A DNA stretch of 49,003 bases from the NCBI GenBank assembly GCA_017460395.1, contig JAFUBA010000181.1, positions 1 to 49,003 of the forward strand, written 5' to 3'. Position numbers and translations under genes: made by a program. The stretch is from Clostridia bacterium (lineage in GTDB: Bacteria; Bacillota; Clostridia; Christensenellales; Aristaeellaceae). Below are positions 1 through 12,302 of the stretch, piece by piece. Within the stretch, counting starts at the first letter, position 1. Every line of letters starts with the position of its first letter. The notes below the pieces were generated by a model, which did not search any database, was not told the DNA's origin, and saw only the letters and a program-made list of their open reading frames with translations.

Positions 1-927
1 GCAAAGGTCTTGATGGAGCCGTCATCGTTCAGGGTGACATGCACAACCACATCACCGCCAAAACCTTCGGCCTTTGCGGTGAGCTCCTCTGCGGGCTCGG
101 AGGCAGTCTCTTCAACGGCAGCTTCCTCAGCGGCGGGCAGGAGACCGTTCAGGGCCTCCAGGACAGCATTTGAGGTGATGGTGGCACCGCTCAGGGCGTC
201 CACGCCTTCGCCGTAGGTGAAGGGTACGGTCTTGCCAATGAACTGGCTGGTGAATTCTTCCTCGGAGGCACGCTTGCCGAAGCCATCGGTCTCGCCGGAG
301 GTTTCAATCGCAAGGGTCTTGATGGAGCCGTCATCGTTCAGGGTGACATGTACGACCACGTCACCGCCAAAGCCTTCGGCCTTTGCGGTGAGCTCCTCTG
401 TGGGCTCGATGGCAGCCGCTTCAACGGCAGCTTCCTCAGCGGTGGGCAGGAGACTGTTCAGTGCCTCGAGGACCGCGTTCGAGGTGATGGTGGCGCCGCT
501 CAGGGCGTCCACTCCTTCGCCATAGGTGAAGGGTGCAGACTTGCCGATGAACTGGCTGGTGAATTCTTCCTCGGAGGCACGCTTGCCGAAACCATCGGTT
601 TCGCCAGCGGTTTCCACGGACAGAGTCTTGATGGAGCCGTCGTCGTTCAGGGTGACGTGCACCACCACGTCACCGCCAAAACCTTCGGCCTTCGCGGTGA
701 GCTCATCGGACGCTGCAGCTTCTGCTGCGGGAGCACTCTTCGTGCCGTCGGAGAGCAGCTCATTGAGGAGATCCACGGCAGCGGAGGATGTGATGGTGGC
801 ACCGGCCACGGCATCGATGCCCTCGCCCAGGGTGAAGGGCGCGGTCTTTCCGATGAACTGGCTGGTAAACGCATCCTCAGAGGCCAGTTTTCCAAGGCCG
901 GGGGTCTCATTGGGAGTATCAATCTTC
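1..927. repeat. 309-bp tandem repeat within the FMN-domain gene
   Basis: Three consecutive copies with an exact 309-bp (103-codon) period. The segment beginning GTCTTGATGGAGCCGTC recurs at about 7, 316 and 625. The first two copies are nearly identical; the third has diverged in its last third. Each copy encodes one FMN-binding domain, so the array probably grew by in-frame duplication. Confidence 0.88.
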
Positions 928-2459
928 AGGCTCTCGATGGTACCGTTATCCTGAAGCGTGACATACAGGGTGATGTCTCCACCGAAGCCCTGACCGGAGA
1001 TGGTCAGTCCGTCGAAGGGAGCTTCCTCGGCCTGCTCCAGCTGACCGCTGAGGATCTTGCCTTCCGTCAGCTGGCCGTTTTCAAAGGTAAAGCTGCCGGA
1101 CAGCGTGCCGCTGAAGGTGTCGGATGCGGTCACCACGGCGGTGCCGTCGGAGGCCTTGGACAGGCTGCCTTCATCGATGGAGCCGATCACTTCATATGTC
1201 AGTTTCGAGGCGCCTTCCATGGGCTTTGCACTGTTGATGGCATCCACCACAGCGGTGGAGGTGATGGTGGCGCCGGAGAGCACTTCGATGTCCTCCAGGG
1301 CCACAGGGATCGTCTTGCCCTTGAACTGATCCTGGAAGGCAGCTTCGGTGGCCCGCTTGCCAAGACCTTCGGTCTCATCGGGGGCAGAGACGGTCAGGGA
1401 GTCGATGGACAGGTCATCTGCCAGGGTGGCCGTGATGCTGACCGTGCCTCCAAAGCCCTGCGCTTCACCCTTCAGGGTATCGCCGGCCTTGAGCTCAATG
1501 GGCGCAACCTGTGCGCCGTTGATGGCATCCACCACGGCGGAGGAGGTGATGGTGGCACCGGAGATGACTTCGATGTCCTCAAGGGCCACCGGGATGGTCT
1601 TCCCGTTGAACTGATCCTGGAAGGCAGCTTCCGTGGCACGTTTGCCGAGCCCTTCGGTCTCGTCGGGCGCAGAAACGGTGAAGCCTTCGATGGCCAGGTT
1701 GTCATCCAGGGTGAAGGTGACCGTCACCGTGCCGCCAAAGCCCTGCGCCTCGCCTTTCATATCGGCACCGGCTACAAGCTCGGCTGCATCACCGGAGGCT
1801 GCAGCACTGGCGGTGTTCTTGCCGAACACCACGCCGGCGCTGTCCTGCTGGAAGACGGTCTTGGACACGGCACCCAGTGCGCCGTTGGTGGAGCCCAGGA
1901 CGGCGTTACTGGTGAAGGTGGCCCCGGAGAGGGCTTCGAAGGCACCGCCTGTGACCGCATTGATGCCGGCAAACTGCTCGGCAAACTCCGGATTCAGGGC
2001 GCGGGCGCCGATGCCGGAGGTCTCCAGGAAGTCGGTATCGCCGATCTTGGTGCCGACGATGGTGCCGTTTTTATCCAGGCCGAAGTTCACGGCTACGGGT
2101 CCGGCATAGCCCTGCTGACGGGCAGTCACGGTGTAGCCGATGACGTTGCCGCTTTCATCCTTGGCCTCATAGATGCCTGTCACATTGGAGAAGGCCGAGG
2201 TATCGTAGGCGATGGGATCATAGGAGGCTGCGGGCAGGACAGCATTGTATGCTTCCTGAAGCGCGGCCATGCGGTGCTCCTCGATGGGTCCTGCCGTTAC
2301 CAGGTTGGTGACGCCAAGCACGAGGGCGGCGACCAGAGAAATCAGAGCAAGAATGACAAAAGCGGGCAGCTTTTTTGCCGGCGCTTTTGCGGCATCCTGG
2401 GGCGCATCCTGGGTGACTTGGGCAGTTTCGGTGGTGACCTTCTGCTCGGTGTTTTCCAT
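1..2459 (-). CDS. Multi-FMN-binding membrane-anchored electron-transfer protein (RnfG/NqrC-like repeats), partial at left edge
   Basis: Seen: from the ATG at 2459 the minus strand is open to the window edge (819 codons, no stop). GGAGG lies 9 bases upstream. Residues about 32-55 form one membrane helix followed by a TAGPI stretch as in RnfG; the rest is extracytoplasmic. FMN-binding domains repeat, each with an SGAT-type attachment motif; the attachment threonines are T181, T303, T398, T555, T657 and T760 (the T555 motif reads AGAT). A seventh domain begins at the left edge. Family knowledge: in RnfG/NqrC-type domains the last Thr of D-x-x-S-G-A-T carries FMN by a phosphoester bond made by ApbE. 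Inference: a chain of covalent flavins passing electrons across the cell surface. Third gene of the operon NusG-II, apbE, this gene. Several motifs start with Glu instead of Asp. The C-terminus is not visible. Confidence 0.93.
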   Translation of the reverse strand, partial: MENTEQKVTTETAQVTQDAPQDAAKAPAKKLPAFVILALISLVAALVLGVTNLVTAGPIEEHRMAALQEAYNAVLPAASYDPIAYDTSAFSNVTGIYEAKDESGNVIGYTVTARQQGYAGPVAVNFGLDKNGTIVGTKIGDTDFLETSGIGARALNPEFAEQFAGINAVTGGAFEALSGATFTSNAVLGSTNGALGAVSKTVFQQDSAGVVFGKNTASAAASGDAAELVAGADMKGEAQGFGGTVTVTFTLDDNLAIEGFTVSAPDETEGLGKRATEAAFQDQFNGKTIPVALEDIEVISGATITSSAVVDAINGAQVAPIELKAGDTLKGEAQGFGGTVSITATLADDLSIDSLTVSAPDETEGLGKRATEAAFQDQFKGKTIPVALEDIEVLSGATITSTAVVDAINSAKPMEGASKLTYEVIGSIDEGSLSKASDGTAVVTASDTFSGTLSGSFTFENGQLTEGKILSGQLEQAEEAPFDGLTISGQGFGGDITLYVTLQDNGTIESLKIDTPNETPGLGKLASEDAFTSQFIGKTAPFTLGEGIDAVAGATITSSAAVDLLNELLSDGTKSAPAAEAAASDELTAKAEGFGGDVVVHVTLNDDGSIKTLSVETAGETDGFGKRASEEEFTSQFIGKSAPFTYGEGVDALSGATITSNAVLEALNSLLPTAEEAAVEAAAIEPTEELTAKAEGFGGDVVVHVTLNDDGSIKTLAIETSGETDGFGKRASEEEFTSQFIGKTVPFTYGEGVDALSGATITSNAVLEALNGLLPAAEEAAVEETASEPAEELTAKAEGFGGDVVVHVTLNDDGSIKTF
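1236..1805. repeat. 285-bp tandem repeat within the FMN-domain gene
   Basis: Two adjacent copies (1236-1520 and 1521-1805) share long near-identical blocks, for example GATGGCATCCACCAC at 1236 and 1521. The 95-codon unit is a second, shorter type of FMN-binding domain, distinct from the 103-codon units nearer the C-terminus. Similarity fades toward 1800. Confidence 0.82.
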
Positions 2460-2585
2460 AGACGTGAACCTCCATTTCGTTGTTGGGATGACCATTTGGA
2501 TGACCCGTTTATGAGTATGTTTTACTACATGCCAGAATAAAGTATACGTAGAAAGCAAATTACGATAAGAGAGGGAAACAATACG

Positions 2586-3620
2586 TCAGGGAGCGGCAAA
2601 GAGAAGCTGCAGGGCGAATGTGTCCTCAAATCCGGGTGTCGTATAGATCTCGTTGTCGCGGTCGATCAGTAGCCCGTCCATGCCGTTTTCCTGAAGATAG
2701 GCAAGTGCTTTCTCACGCCCCATGACGATGCACGCGGTGGCCATGGCATCCGCGTCCATGGAGGATGTGCAGATGATGGTGGCACCGGCCAGATCCGTGA
2801 AGGCGGAGATGCCGCTTTCGGGATCCAGAATGTGATGATAGGACACGCCGTCCTTCACAAAGAAGCGCTCATAGATTCCGCTGGTGACCACGGAGATGTC
2901 CTTCACGCTGACCACGGCGATGCTGGAATTCTCGCCGCCCTGCGGATCACGGATCCCGACGCGGAAGGGTGCGCTGCCGGGCTTTTCGCCCACGGCATAC
3001 ACGTTTCCGCCAAAATTCAGCGTGGCACCGATGACCTGATCGCGGCAGAGGTCGGCCACACGGTCCGCAATGTAGCCCTTGGCGATGCCGCCAAGATCCA
3101 CCTTCATGCCGTCTGGCAGGCGGACCATACTGTCACCAAGAAGCTCCAGGGCCTCATCGTCCACCAGCGGCAGGGCTGCTGCGAGCTCGTCATCATCCGG
3201 CATGCGCTGCGTGCCGCCCGTGAAATCCCAGAGCTCTGTGACCGGGGCGATCGTCACGGAGAAGGCGTGACCGGAGGAGGCAGAGATGTCCTTTGCCCGC
3301 CGGAGAATGTCCCAGGTTTCAGGATCCACGCGGATCGCCTCCCCATGCGCCTCATTGAGGCGGGAGACATCTGAACCCGGGATGGTCTTGCTCAGGAGGT
3401 GCTCATATCTGGCACATTCTACCCAGATATCCTCCAGAAGACTGCTCAGTTCCTTTTCGTCTGTTCCGTAGAGGGTGATGGTGACGACAGTATCGAAGTA
3501 ATAGCCGACGCCGCTGACCCGCTCGGCCTCCTCCGCACGACTTTCACAGGGCGCAAGCAGCACCAAGAGAAGGCAGCAGACAAGGAAAGAAGAGATCATA
3601 CGCATATAAGTCTTAATCAT
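2586..3620 (-). CDS. apbE: FAD:protein FMN transferase (ApbE)
   Basis: Role: moves FMN from FAD onto threonines of secreted flavoproteins outside the membrane; its likely substrate is the multi-FMN protein encoded next. Seen: 344 residues, N-terminal signal or anchor (residues 5-30). The family blocks are present: LGGIAKGY, NFGGN, HHILDP, and the Mg-binding SMDADAMATA near the C-terminus. A cysteine follows the hydrophobic stretch (LLAPC), but Pro at -1 is a poor lipobox, so lipoprotein status is unclear. The ATG overlaps the stop of the NusG-II gene (ATGATTAA), which suggests translational coupling. The 126 bp to the FMN gene contains no obvious terminator. Length and motifs are normal for the family. 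Confidence 0.95.
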   Translation of the reverse strand: MIKTYMRMISSFLVCCLLLVLLAPCESRAEEAERVSGVGYYFDTVVTITLYGTDEKELSSLLEDIWVECARYEHLLSKTIPGSDVSRLNEAHGEAIRVDPETWDILRRAKDISASSGHAFSVTIAPVTELWDFTGGTQRMPDDDELAAALPLVDDEALELLGDSMVRLPDGMKVDLGGIAKGYIADRVADLCRDQVIGATLNFGGNVYAVGEKPGSAPFRVGIRDPQGGENSSIAVVSVKDISVVTSGIYERFFVKDGVSYHHILDPESGISAFTDLAGATIICTSSMDADAMATACIVMGREKALAYLQENGMDGLLIDRDNEIYTTPGFEDTFALQLLFAAP

Positions 3621-4122
3621 CTTTCACCACCAGTTCCACACTGACCTGATTGGGCAGGCAGATAATAAATGCACCGTTCGGACGGAACTCCCAGTTGTCA
3701 TGGGTGACGGTGCCCATATGGACACACAGCTGGTTGTCACAGGTGCTGGATTCCATGTAGACGCCGCTTTCCGTGACCATGATCACGTTTTCCACGCCCT
3801 GCCCCTGGGATATGGTCACCCGGCGCGGCGTGGAGGAGAGCGGTATTCGGGCAACTTCACTGCCGGACACAGTGATCACAGCAAAATCACCCTCGGGAGC
3901 GTCTGTGTCTGAAAAAACGCCGGACAGGGAAGAGTCCCCCGGACTGCTGCCGGGAGGGCTGTCTTTCGGCAGCGCCAGCAGGAGAAAGGGCAGAAGCGCG
4001 AGGAAGAAGAGGAGAAGACACAGAAACCTGTTTTTCCTGTCCAGCAGCCCCATTGCCTCAAGAAGAGGGGATCTTATATGCGTCCCTGCCTGAGTATCTG
4101 TTTTTTTGTCGAGTGTATTCAT
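3613..4122 (-). CDS. NusG domain II-containing membrane protein
   Basis: Seen: 169 residues; a cytoplasmic N-terminus, one membrane helix (about residues 33-52), a Ser/Pro-rich linker and a C-terminal extracytoplasmic domain. The domain has the hallmarks of the NusG-II family: CDNQLCVHMG followed by an ICLPNQVSVEL-like strand. Preceded by AAGGAATC and ATG. Known: small NusG-II proteins are common beside ApbE and RnfG-like FMN proteins in anaerobes, but their biochemical job is not settled. The two cysteines (CDNQLC) could form a disulfide or bind a ligand; this is inference. It is the first gene of the operon and overlaps apbE by 8 bases. Confidence 0.87.
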   Translation of the reverse strand: MNTLDKKTDTQAGTHIRSPLLEAMGLLDRKNRFLCLLLFFLALLPFLLLALPKDSPPGSSPGDSSLSGVFSDTDAPEGDFAVITVSGSEVARIPLSSTPRRVTISQGQGVENVIMVTESGVYMESSTCDNQLCVHMGTVTHDNWEFRPNGAFIICLPNQVSVELVVKDD

Positions 4123-4279
4123 GATTCCTTGAATCCCGGATCTTCCTGCAGCAACAACCGGAAATCCCGGCGCAAATCCGCATTTCTCCGGCCTGATGTG
4201 TGTTTTTCCGGATCTGCCTGGAAATAAAGGAGTGAACCTCTATGCACAGACGGAAAACCTTTGTCTAAAAACAGAGGAA

Positions 4280-4308
4280 ATTGTATCATAGAAAGAAACG
4301 TTTGTGAA
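4280..4308 (-). promoter_or_regulatory. Predicted sigma-A promoter of the NusG-II/apbE/FMN operon
   Basis: Read on the minus strand: -35 TTCACA (4303-4308), 17-bp spacer, -10 TACAAT (4280-4285). It lies about 160 bp upstream of the NusG-II start codon and points toward it. Confidence 0.6.
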
Positions 4309-4352
4309 TGCCAAAAACTGCGTATTTTTCGCTGCCTTTATGTGCGATCTAG

Positions 4353-8222
<3,870 letters not shown>

Positions 8223-8254
8223 TCGAGCGGTTTGATTCTCATCAAAAACTAATG

Positions 8255-8286
8255 ACAGCAGGGATGCTTGCATCCCTGCTGTTTTC
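8255..8286 (+). terminator. Rho-independent terminator of nifJ
   Basis: Perfect 11-bp stem CAGCAGGGATG/CATCCCTGCTG (8256-8266 and 8271-8281), 4-nt loop, followed by TTTTCTT. The T-run merges into the -35 of the next promoter. Confidence 0.93.
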
Positions 8287-8315
8287 TTGACGCACTCAGG
8301 GGGCTTTGATATACT
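8287..8315 (+). promoter_or_regulatory. Promoter of the flippase-like gene
   Basis: -35 TTGACG (8287-8292), 17-bp spacer, -10 TATACT (8310-8315). It begins within the T-tract of the nifJ terminator. Confidence 0.8.
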
Positions 8316-8360
8316 CGCTCACGGTTTGAAGAAAGTGAACTGAAGGACTGGAGGGAAGGC

Positions 8361-9449
8361 ATGAAGCCGCGCACCAAGAGGATTCTCAGTATGGCGATGA
8401 TCGTCGGTACCCTTGCCATTGTGCTGATCATCGGTATATCTGACAACAGCCTGGGGGATGCATGGGCGGCTGTCCGATCCCTGTCGTTTCGATATGTTGT
8501 GCTGGCCGTGGCGACATACGTTCTCTACATACTGCTGGACGCTGCTGCCGTGTATTATTTCCTGCGGCGCCAGGGATACCGTGTGTCTCCCGTGAAGGTG
8601 GCGTTTTCCTCCATCGCCCAGCAGTACTATTCCAACATTACACCCGGCGCTTCCGGTGGACAGCCCATGCAGATCTACTATCTGCACCAGGAGAAGGTCC
8701 CGACCGCGGTGGCCACCAGCGCCATCTGCATGCGCTTTTTCTGTTTTCAGGTTATGCTGTCGATCGTGTGCGCCGTGCTCTGGGTCAGGAATGCTGGGTT
8801 TGTTGAGCAGCAGGTGGGCTCCATCCACTGGATTCTGGTGATGGGCTTTGTCTACAACACGGTGATGGTGGCAGGCCTTGCGACCCTGGCCCTGTCATCT
8901 AAGGCCATCAAGCGGCTGATCGCCTGGGGTGTCCGGATCGGCGCAAAGTTTCACTGGATCAAAAAACCGGAGGATCAGCAGAAGAAGCTGGAGGAGGCCG
9001 TGGACACGTTCCATGACAGCCTCATGACCTACAGAAATAGGCCGCTGGACTTTGCGGTGCAGCTTTTGATCGGCGGTCTTCAGCTCATCTGCCTGATGAG
9101 CGTGATCTACATTATCTATCTGGGTCTCGGCCTTCATGATCACAGCTATGAGCAGCTGGTCACCATGAATGTGATGGAGTTTATCTCCGCAGCTTATGCG
9201 CCCATGCCCGGTGCCTCCGGTGCCCAGGAAGGCGTGTTCAGCATCTATTTTAACGGTATCTTCCCGGACAACCTGGGCCTTGGCGCCATGCTCCTTTGGA
9301 GATTCTTTACATATTACATATCTCTGATCATCGGTGTGATCGCGCTTGCGATCCACGGTTTCCGCTCCGGCAGTAGCTTCCGGGAAGTGTCCCGGGAAAA
9401 CCATGCCCTGATGGAGGGCGAGCAGCTGGACGAAGCGGAACAGCCATAA
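8361..9449 (+). CDS. Flippase-like integral membrane protein (lysylphosphatidylglycerol synthase TM-region family)
   Basis: Seen: 362 residues with about seven or eight hydrophobic helices. The two family signatures are present: TPGASGGQPMQIYYL in the first half and MPGASGAQEGVF in the second. A charged amphipathic segment (about residues 190-225) separates the halves. Start ATG 8361 has GGAGGGAAGG upstream. Family (UPF0104/TIGR00374): related to the membrane half of MprF, which flips lysyl-phosphatidylglycerol; stand-alone members are thought to move lipids or lipid-linked glycans, but the substrate here is unknown. No lysyltransferase domain is attached. The C-terminal tail (FREVSRENHALMEGE) is acidic and cytoplasmic. 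Own promoter. Confidence 0.85.
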   Translation: MKPRTKRILSMAMIVGTLAIVLIIGISDNSLGDAWAAVRSLSFRYVVLAVATYVLYILLDAAAVYYFLRRQGYRVSPVKVAFSSIAQQYYSNITPGASGGQPMQIYYLHQEKVPTAVATSAICMRFFCFQVMLSIVCAVLWVRNAGFVEQQVGSIHWILVMGFVYNTVMVAGLATLALSSKAIKRLIAWGVRIGAKFHWIKKPEDQQKKLEEAVDTFHDSLMTYRNRPLDFAVQLLIGGLQLICLMSVIYIIYLGLGLHDHSYEQLVTMNVMEFISAAYAPMPGASGAQEGVFSIYFNGIFPDNLGLGAMLLWRFFTYYISLIIGVIALAIHGFRSGSSFREVSRENHALMEGEQLDEAEQP

Positions 9450-9512
9450 TCAATCATTGCCACAGAAAGAATCAAACAATCATCAGCAGGATCTGCAAGG
9501 AGAGGAAAGCTC

Positions 9513-11507
9513 ATGATTTACCATGTATGTTCCACAGCGTCCCGGGACGGAAACGGGTCGAAGGAGATGCCGTTTAAACACATCCAGGATGCAGCGGATG
9601 TGGCATTGCCCGGGGATGAGATCCTGGTGGCACCTGGCATCTATCGGGAGTCGGTGCATCCAAGGCATGCAGGCACGGAAGATGCAAGGATCATTTACCG
9701 CTCCGAGGAAAAGCTCGGTGCAGTGATCACGGGCAGCGAGGTGCTGACAGGCTGGGAGAAGGACGGGGAGCTGTGGAAGGTGGAGGTGCCAAACGGCATC
9801 TTCGGCAGCTACAATCCCTATACCACCATGGTCTGCGGCGACTGGTACTTTGCCCCCACCGTCCGCCACACAGGGTCCGTGTACCTGAATGAGCGGATGA
9901 TGTATGAGACCGTGACAAAGGAAGAATGTCGTGCGGGCGAGAAAGATCCCTCCTCCTGGGTGCCGGAGGAATCCGTCTATAAGTGGTACACGGAGCAGGA
10001 TGGGGACAGGACCGTCATCTGGGGCAATTTCCAGGGGAAAAACCCGAACGAGGAGCAGGTGGAGCTGAGCGTTCGCCGCAACTGCTTCATGCCCGAGGAG
10101 AACGGCGTGGATTTCATCACCGTTTCGGGTTTTAAGATCATGAACGGCGCCACGACCTGGGCCCCGCCGGCGGCCTATCAGGATGGCCTCATCGGGCCGC
10201 ACTGGAGCCGCGGATGGATCATTGAGGACTGCGAGGTGTGCAACAGCCGCTGCTGCGGTATTTCGCTCGGCAAGTACCGGGATCCTGAGAATGACATGTA
10301 TTTCTACACAAAGCATGTCAAGAGCCCCACGCAGATGGAGCGGGATGCCGTGTGCCGCGGACAGTATCACGGCTGGCTCAAGGAGAAGGTGGGCAGTCAT
10401 ATCATTCGCAGGTGCGAGATCCATCACTGCGAGCAGACAGGCATCGTGGGCAGGATGGGCGGTGTGTTCTCCCTCATCGAGGACAACCACATCCATCACA
10501 TCTGCAATTCGTCGCAGCTGGGCGGCGCCGAGACCGCGGGCATCAAGCTGCATGCGGCCATCGACGTGATCATGCGGCGCAACCATATCCACAACTGCAT
10601 CATCGGCATCTGGTGCGACTGGCAGGCGCAGGGCACAAGGATTTCCCAGAATCTTCTCCATGACAATCAGCGGCCGGAGGGCTGTGTGCAGGGGAAGGGT
10701 GCCATGTTCAGCTCTGACCTGTTTGTGGAGGTCAGCCATGGCCCGACCCTGATTGACAACAACATTCTCCTCTCCCGGACTTCCCTGGCCATGCCCAGTG
10801 AGGGCATAGCATGCGTGCACAACCTGATGTGCGGCGGCTTCAGCCTGATCAACTCCGGCGTGGACAGCGTCGTCAACGGACAAAGGGAGCCCAGGTATAC
10901 GCCCTATCACATCCGGCACCGCACGGAGGTCGCGGGCTTCATGACGATCCTCCACGGCGATGACCGGATCTACAACAACGTCTTTGTGCAGCGCCAGAAG
11001 GTGACGCATGAGGACACAAAACCCACGGATCATGAGCACCAGCGCGTGGGCACGGCGCCCTTTGACATCTTCCCGGCCTTCGATGAGTGGTACGGCCACT
11101 TCCAGATGGACAGGGAGCCCAATATGGGCGAGCTTGGCACGTATCACTTCGGGCATCTGCCTGCCTGGGTGAGCGGGAACGCCTACTTCCATGGCGCAAC
11201 GGTTTCCAAGCATGAAGGACAGGGGTATGAGGACAGGGAATCGCAGGTCATTCTGGAGCTGAAGGAAGAAAACGGCAAGGCGATACTGACCACCAATCTT
11301 CCGGAGCTTCTGAAGAATGTGAAGGTTGGTCTTGTGTCCTCGGACACCCTCGGCTGTGCCTTTGAGCCCGAGGAGCGCTTTGAGCAGCCGGATGGGACGG
11401 ATATCCTCTTTGACAGGGACTACTTTGGCAACCACAGAGGCCTGCAGGCCATGCCGGGTCCTTTTGAGACAGACGAACTGTCCGGGGTGACTGTGTTCAG
11501 CATCTGA
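9513..11507 (+). CDS. Beta-xylosidase-like glycoside hydrolase, family GH120 (parallel beta-helix)
   Basis: Seen: 664 residues, no signal peptide, so probably cytoplasmic. The N-terminal half shows right-handed beta-helix patterning. Blocks I associate with the characterised GH120 xylosidase XylC of Thermoanaerobacterium are present: WAPP, GPHWSRGWIIED, KLHAAIDV, DWQAQGTR, FVEVSHGP, TEVAGF. By that match the nucleophile is D369 (CDWQ) and the acid/base E406 (VEVSHG). Between them lies a segment (about residues 385-399) apparently absent from XylC as I recall it. AAGGAGAGGAAAG precedes the ATG. Expected role: releasing xylose from xylo-oligosaccharides imported by some transporter. Single gene with its own terminator. 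Confidence 0.88.
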   Translation: MIYHVCSTASRDGNGSKEMPFKHIQDAADVALPGDEILVAPGIYRESVHPRHAGTEDARIIYRSEEKLGAVITGSEVLTGWEKDGELWKVEVPNGIFGSYNPYTTMVCGDWYFAPTVRHTGSVYLNERMMYETVTKEECRAGEKDPSSWVPEESVYKWYTEQDGDRTVIWGNFQGKNPNEEQVELSVRRNCFMPEENGVDFITVSGFKIMNGATTWAPPAAYQDGLIGPHWSRGWIIEDCEVCNSRCCGISLGKYRDPENDMYFYTKHVKSPTQMERDAVCRGQYHGWLKEKVGSHIIRRCEIHHCEQTGIVGRMGGVFSLIEDNHIHHICNSSQLGGAETAGIKLHAAIDVIMRRNHIHNCIIGIWCDWQAQGTRISQNLLHDNQRPEGCVQGKGAMFSSDLFVEVSHGPTLIDNNILLSRTSLAMPSEGIACVHNLMCGGFSLINSGVDSVVNGQREPRYTPYHIRHRTEVAGFMTILHGDDRIYNNVFVQRQKVTHEDTKPTDHEHQRVGTAPFDIFPAFDEWYGHFQMDREPNMGELGTYHFGHLPAWVSGNAYFHGATVSKHEGQGYEDRESQVILELKEENGKAILTTNLPELLKNVKVGLVSSDTLGCAFEPEERFEQPDGTDILFDRDYFGNHRGLQAMPGPFETDELSGVTVFSI

Positions 11508-11532
11508 TCATCCGCACATAAGGCGTGAGATG

Positions 11533-11586
11533 AAGGGATTTCTGCGATCCGGAGCAACCTGTGCCGGAGATACGGAAATCCCTTTT
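11533..11586 (+). terminator. Terminator of the GH120 gene
   Basis: Perfect 10-bp stem AAGGGATTTC/GAAATCCCTT (11533-11542, 11575-11584) with a 32-nt apical region containing a second CCGG/CCGG pairing, ending in TTTT. Confidence 0.75.
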
Positions 11587-11659
11587 CCTGCTCTTTGGGC
11601 TGGGCCCCGACGGAAAGTGCTTTGATGGCAGGTGCGCTGCAGGAAAAGGGGAGAGATGT

Positions 11660-12301
11660 ATGGCGTTTGATTTTAAGAAGGAATACCGAGAGTTCTATAT
11701 GCCCAAGAGCAAGCCCGCTTTGGTGACTGTGCCGCCCATGCAGTACCTGGCGGTCCGCGGACAGGGGGATCCGAACCAGGAGGACGGCGAGTACCATCGG
11801 GCGATCGGCCTTCTGTATGGTGTGGCTTATACCATCAGGATGAGCCAGAAGGGAGGACACCTGATTCAGGGCTTCTTTGATTATGTGGTCCCGCCGCTGG
11901 AAGGCTTCTGGTGGCAGGACGGCGTGACGGGTGTGGACTATACGCATAAGGAGCAGTTCCGCTGGATCTCCGTGATCCGCCTGCCTGATTTTGTCACAGT
12001 GGACGATGTCATCTGGGCCAGGGAGGAGGCCGCGCGGAAAAAGAATCTGGACACCTCCGGAGTGGAGCTTTTCAGATATGATGAAGGCGTGTGCGTCCAG
12101 TGCATGCATGTGGGTCCCTATGATGATGAGCCTGAGACCGTGGAAATGATGCATCGCTTCATGGAAAGCGAGGGATATACCCTGGATATTTCAGAGCTTC
12201 GGCTGCATCACGAGATTTATCTGAGTGATGCGCGAAGAACCGCTCCCGAAAAACTGAAGACCGTGATCCGGCATCCGGTCAGAGAATGTGAGAAGCCCTA
12301 A
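11660..12301 (+). CDS. Stand-alone GyrI-like small-molecule-binding protein
   Basis: Seen: 213 residues from ATG 11660 (AGGAAAAGGGGAGAG upstream; the frame is open further up without a good start). The sequence fits the GyrI-like/SOUL-fold family (COG4832 type): the N-terminal FDFKKEYREFY, the VPPMQYLAVRGQGDP strand, then CMHVGPYDDEPETVEMMH and LHHEIYLSDARR. Family knowledge: GyrI-like domains bind hydrophobic small molecules, and some stand-alone members hydrolyse cyclopropane-containing genotoxins. No DNA-binding domain is present. It is followed by the radical SAM gene with essentially no gap, so the two are probably co-translated. Substrate unknown. Confidence 0.85.
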   Translation: MAFDFKKEYREFYMPKSKPALVTVPPMQYLAVRGQGDPNQEDGEYHRAIGLLYGVAYTIRMSQKGGHLIQGFFDYVVPPLEGFWWQDGVTGVDYTHKEQFRWISVIRLPDFVTVDDVIWAREEAARKKNLDTSGVELFRYDEGVCVQCMHVGPYDDEPETVEMMHRFMESEGYTLDISELRLHHEIYLSDARRTAPEKLKTVIRHPVRECEKP

Positions 12302-12302
12302 C

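Noticed and set aside
348-2540. 730-codon open frame on the plus strand
   Set aside because: Antisense shadow of the repetitive FMN-domain gene. It shows the repeats but no recognisable domain, while the minus strand encodes a complete family pattern.
4242-4268. Eight-codon leader peptide with GGAG spaced 9 bases upstream
   Set aside because: No plus-strand promoter precedes it; the real nifJ promoter is downstream. Chance is the simplest explanation.
9483-11435. 650-codon open frame antisense to the GH120 gene
   Set aside because: Shadow frame; no domain pattern, and the sense strand is a clear GH120.
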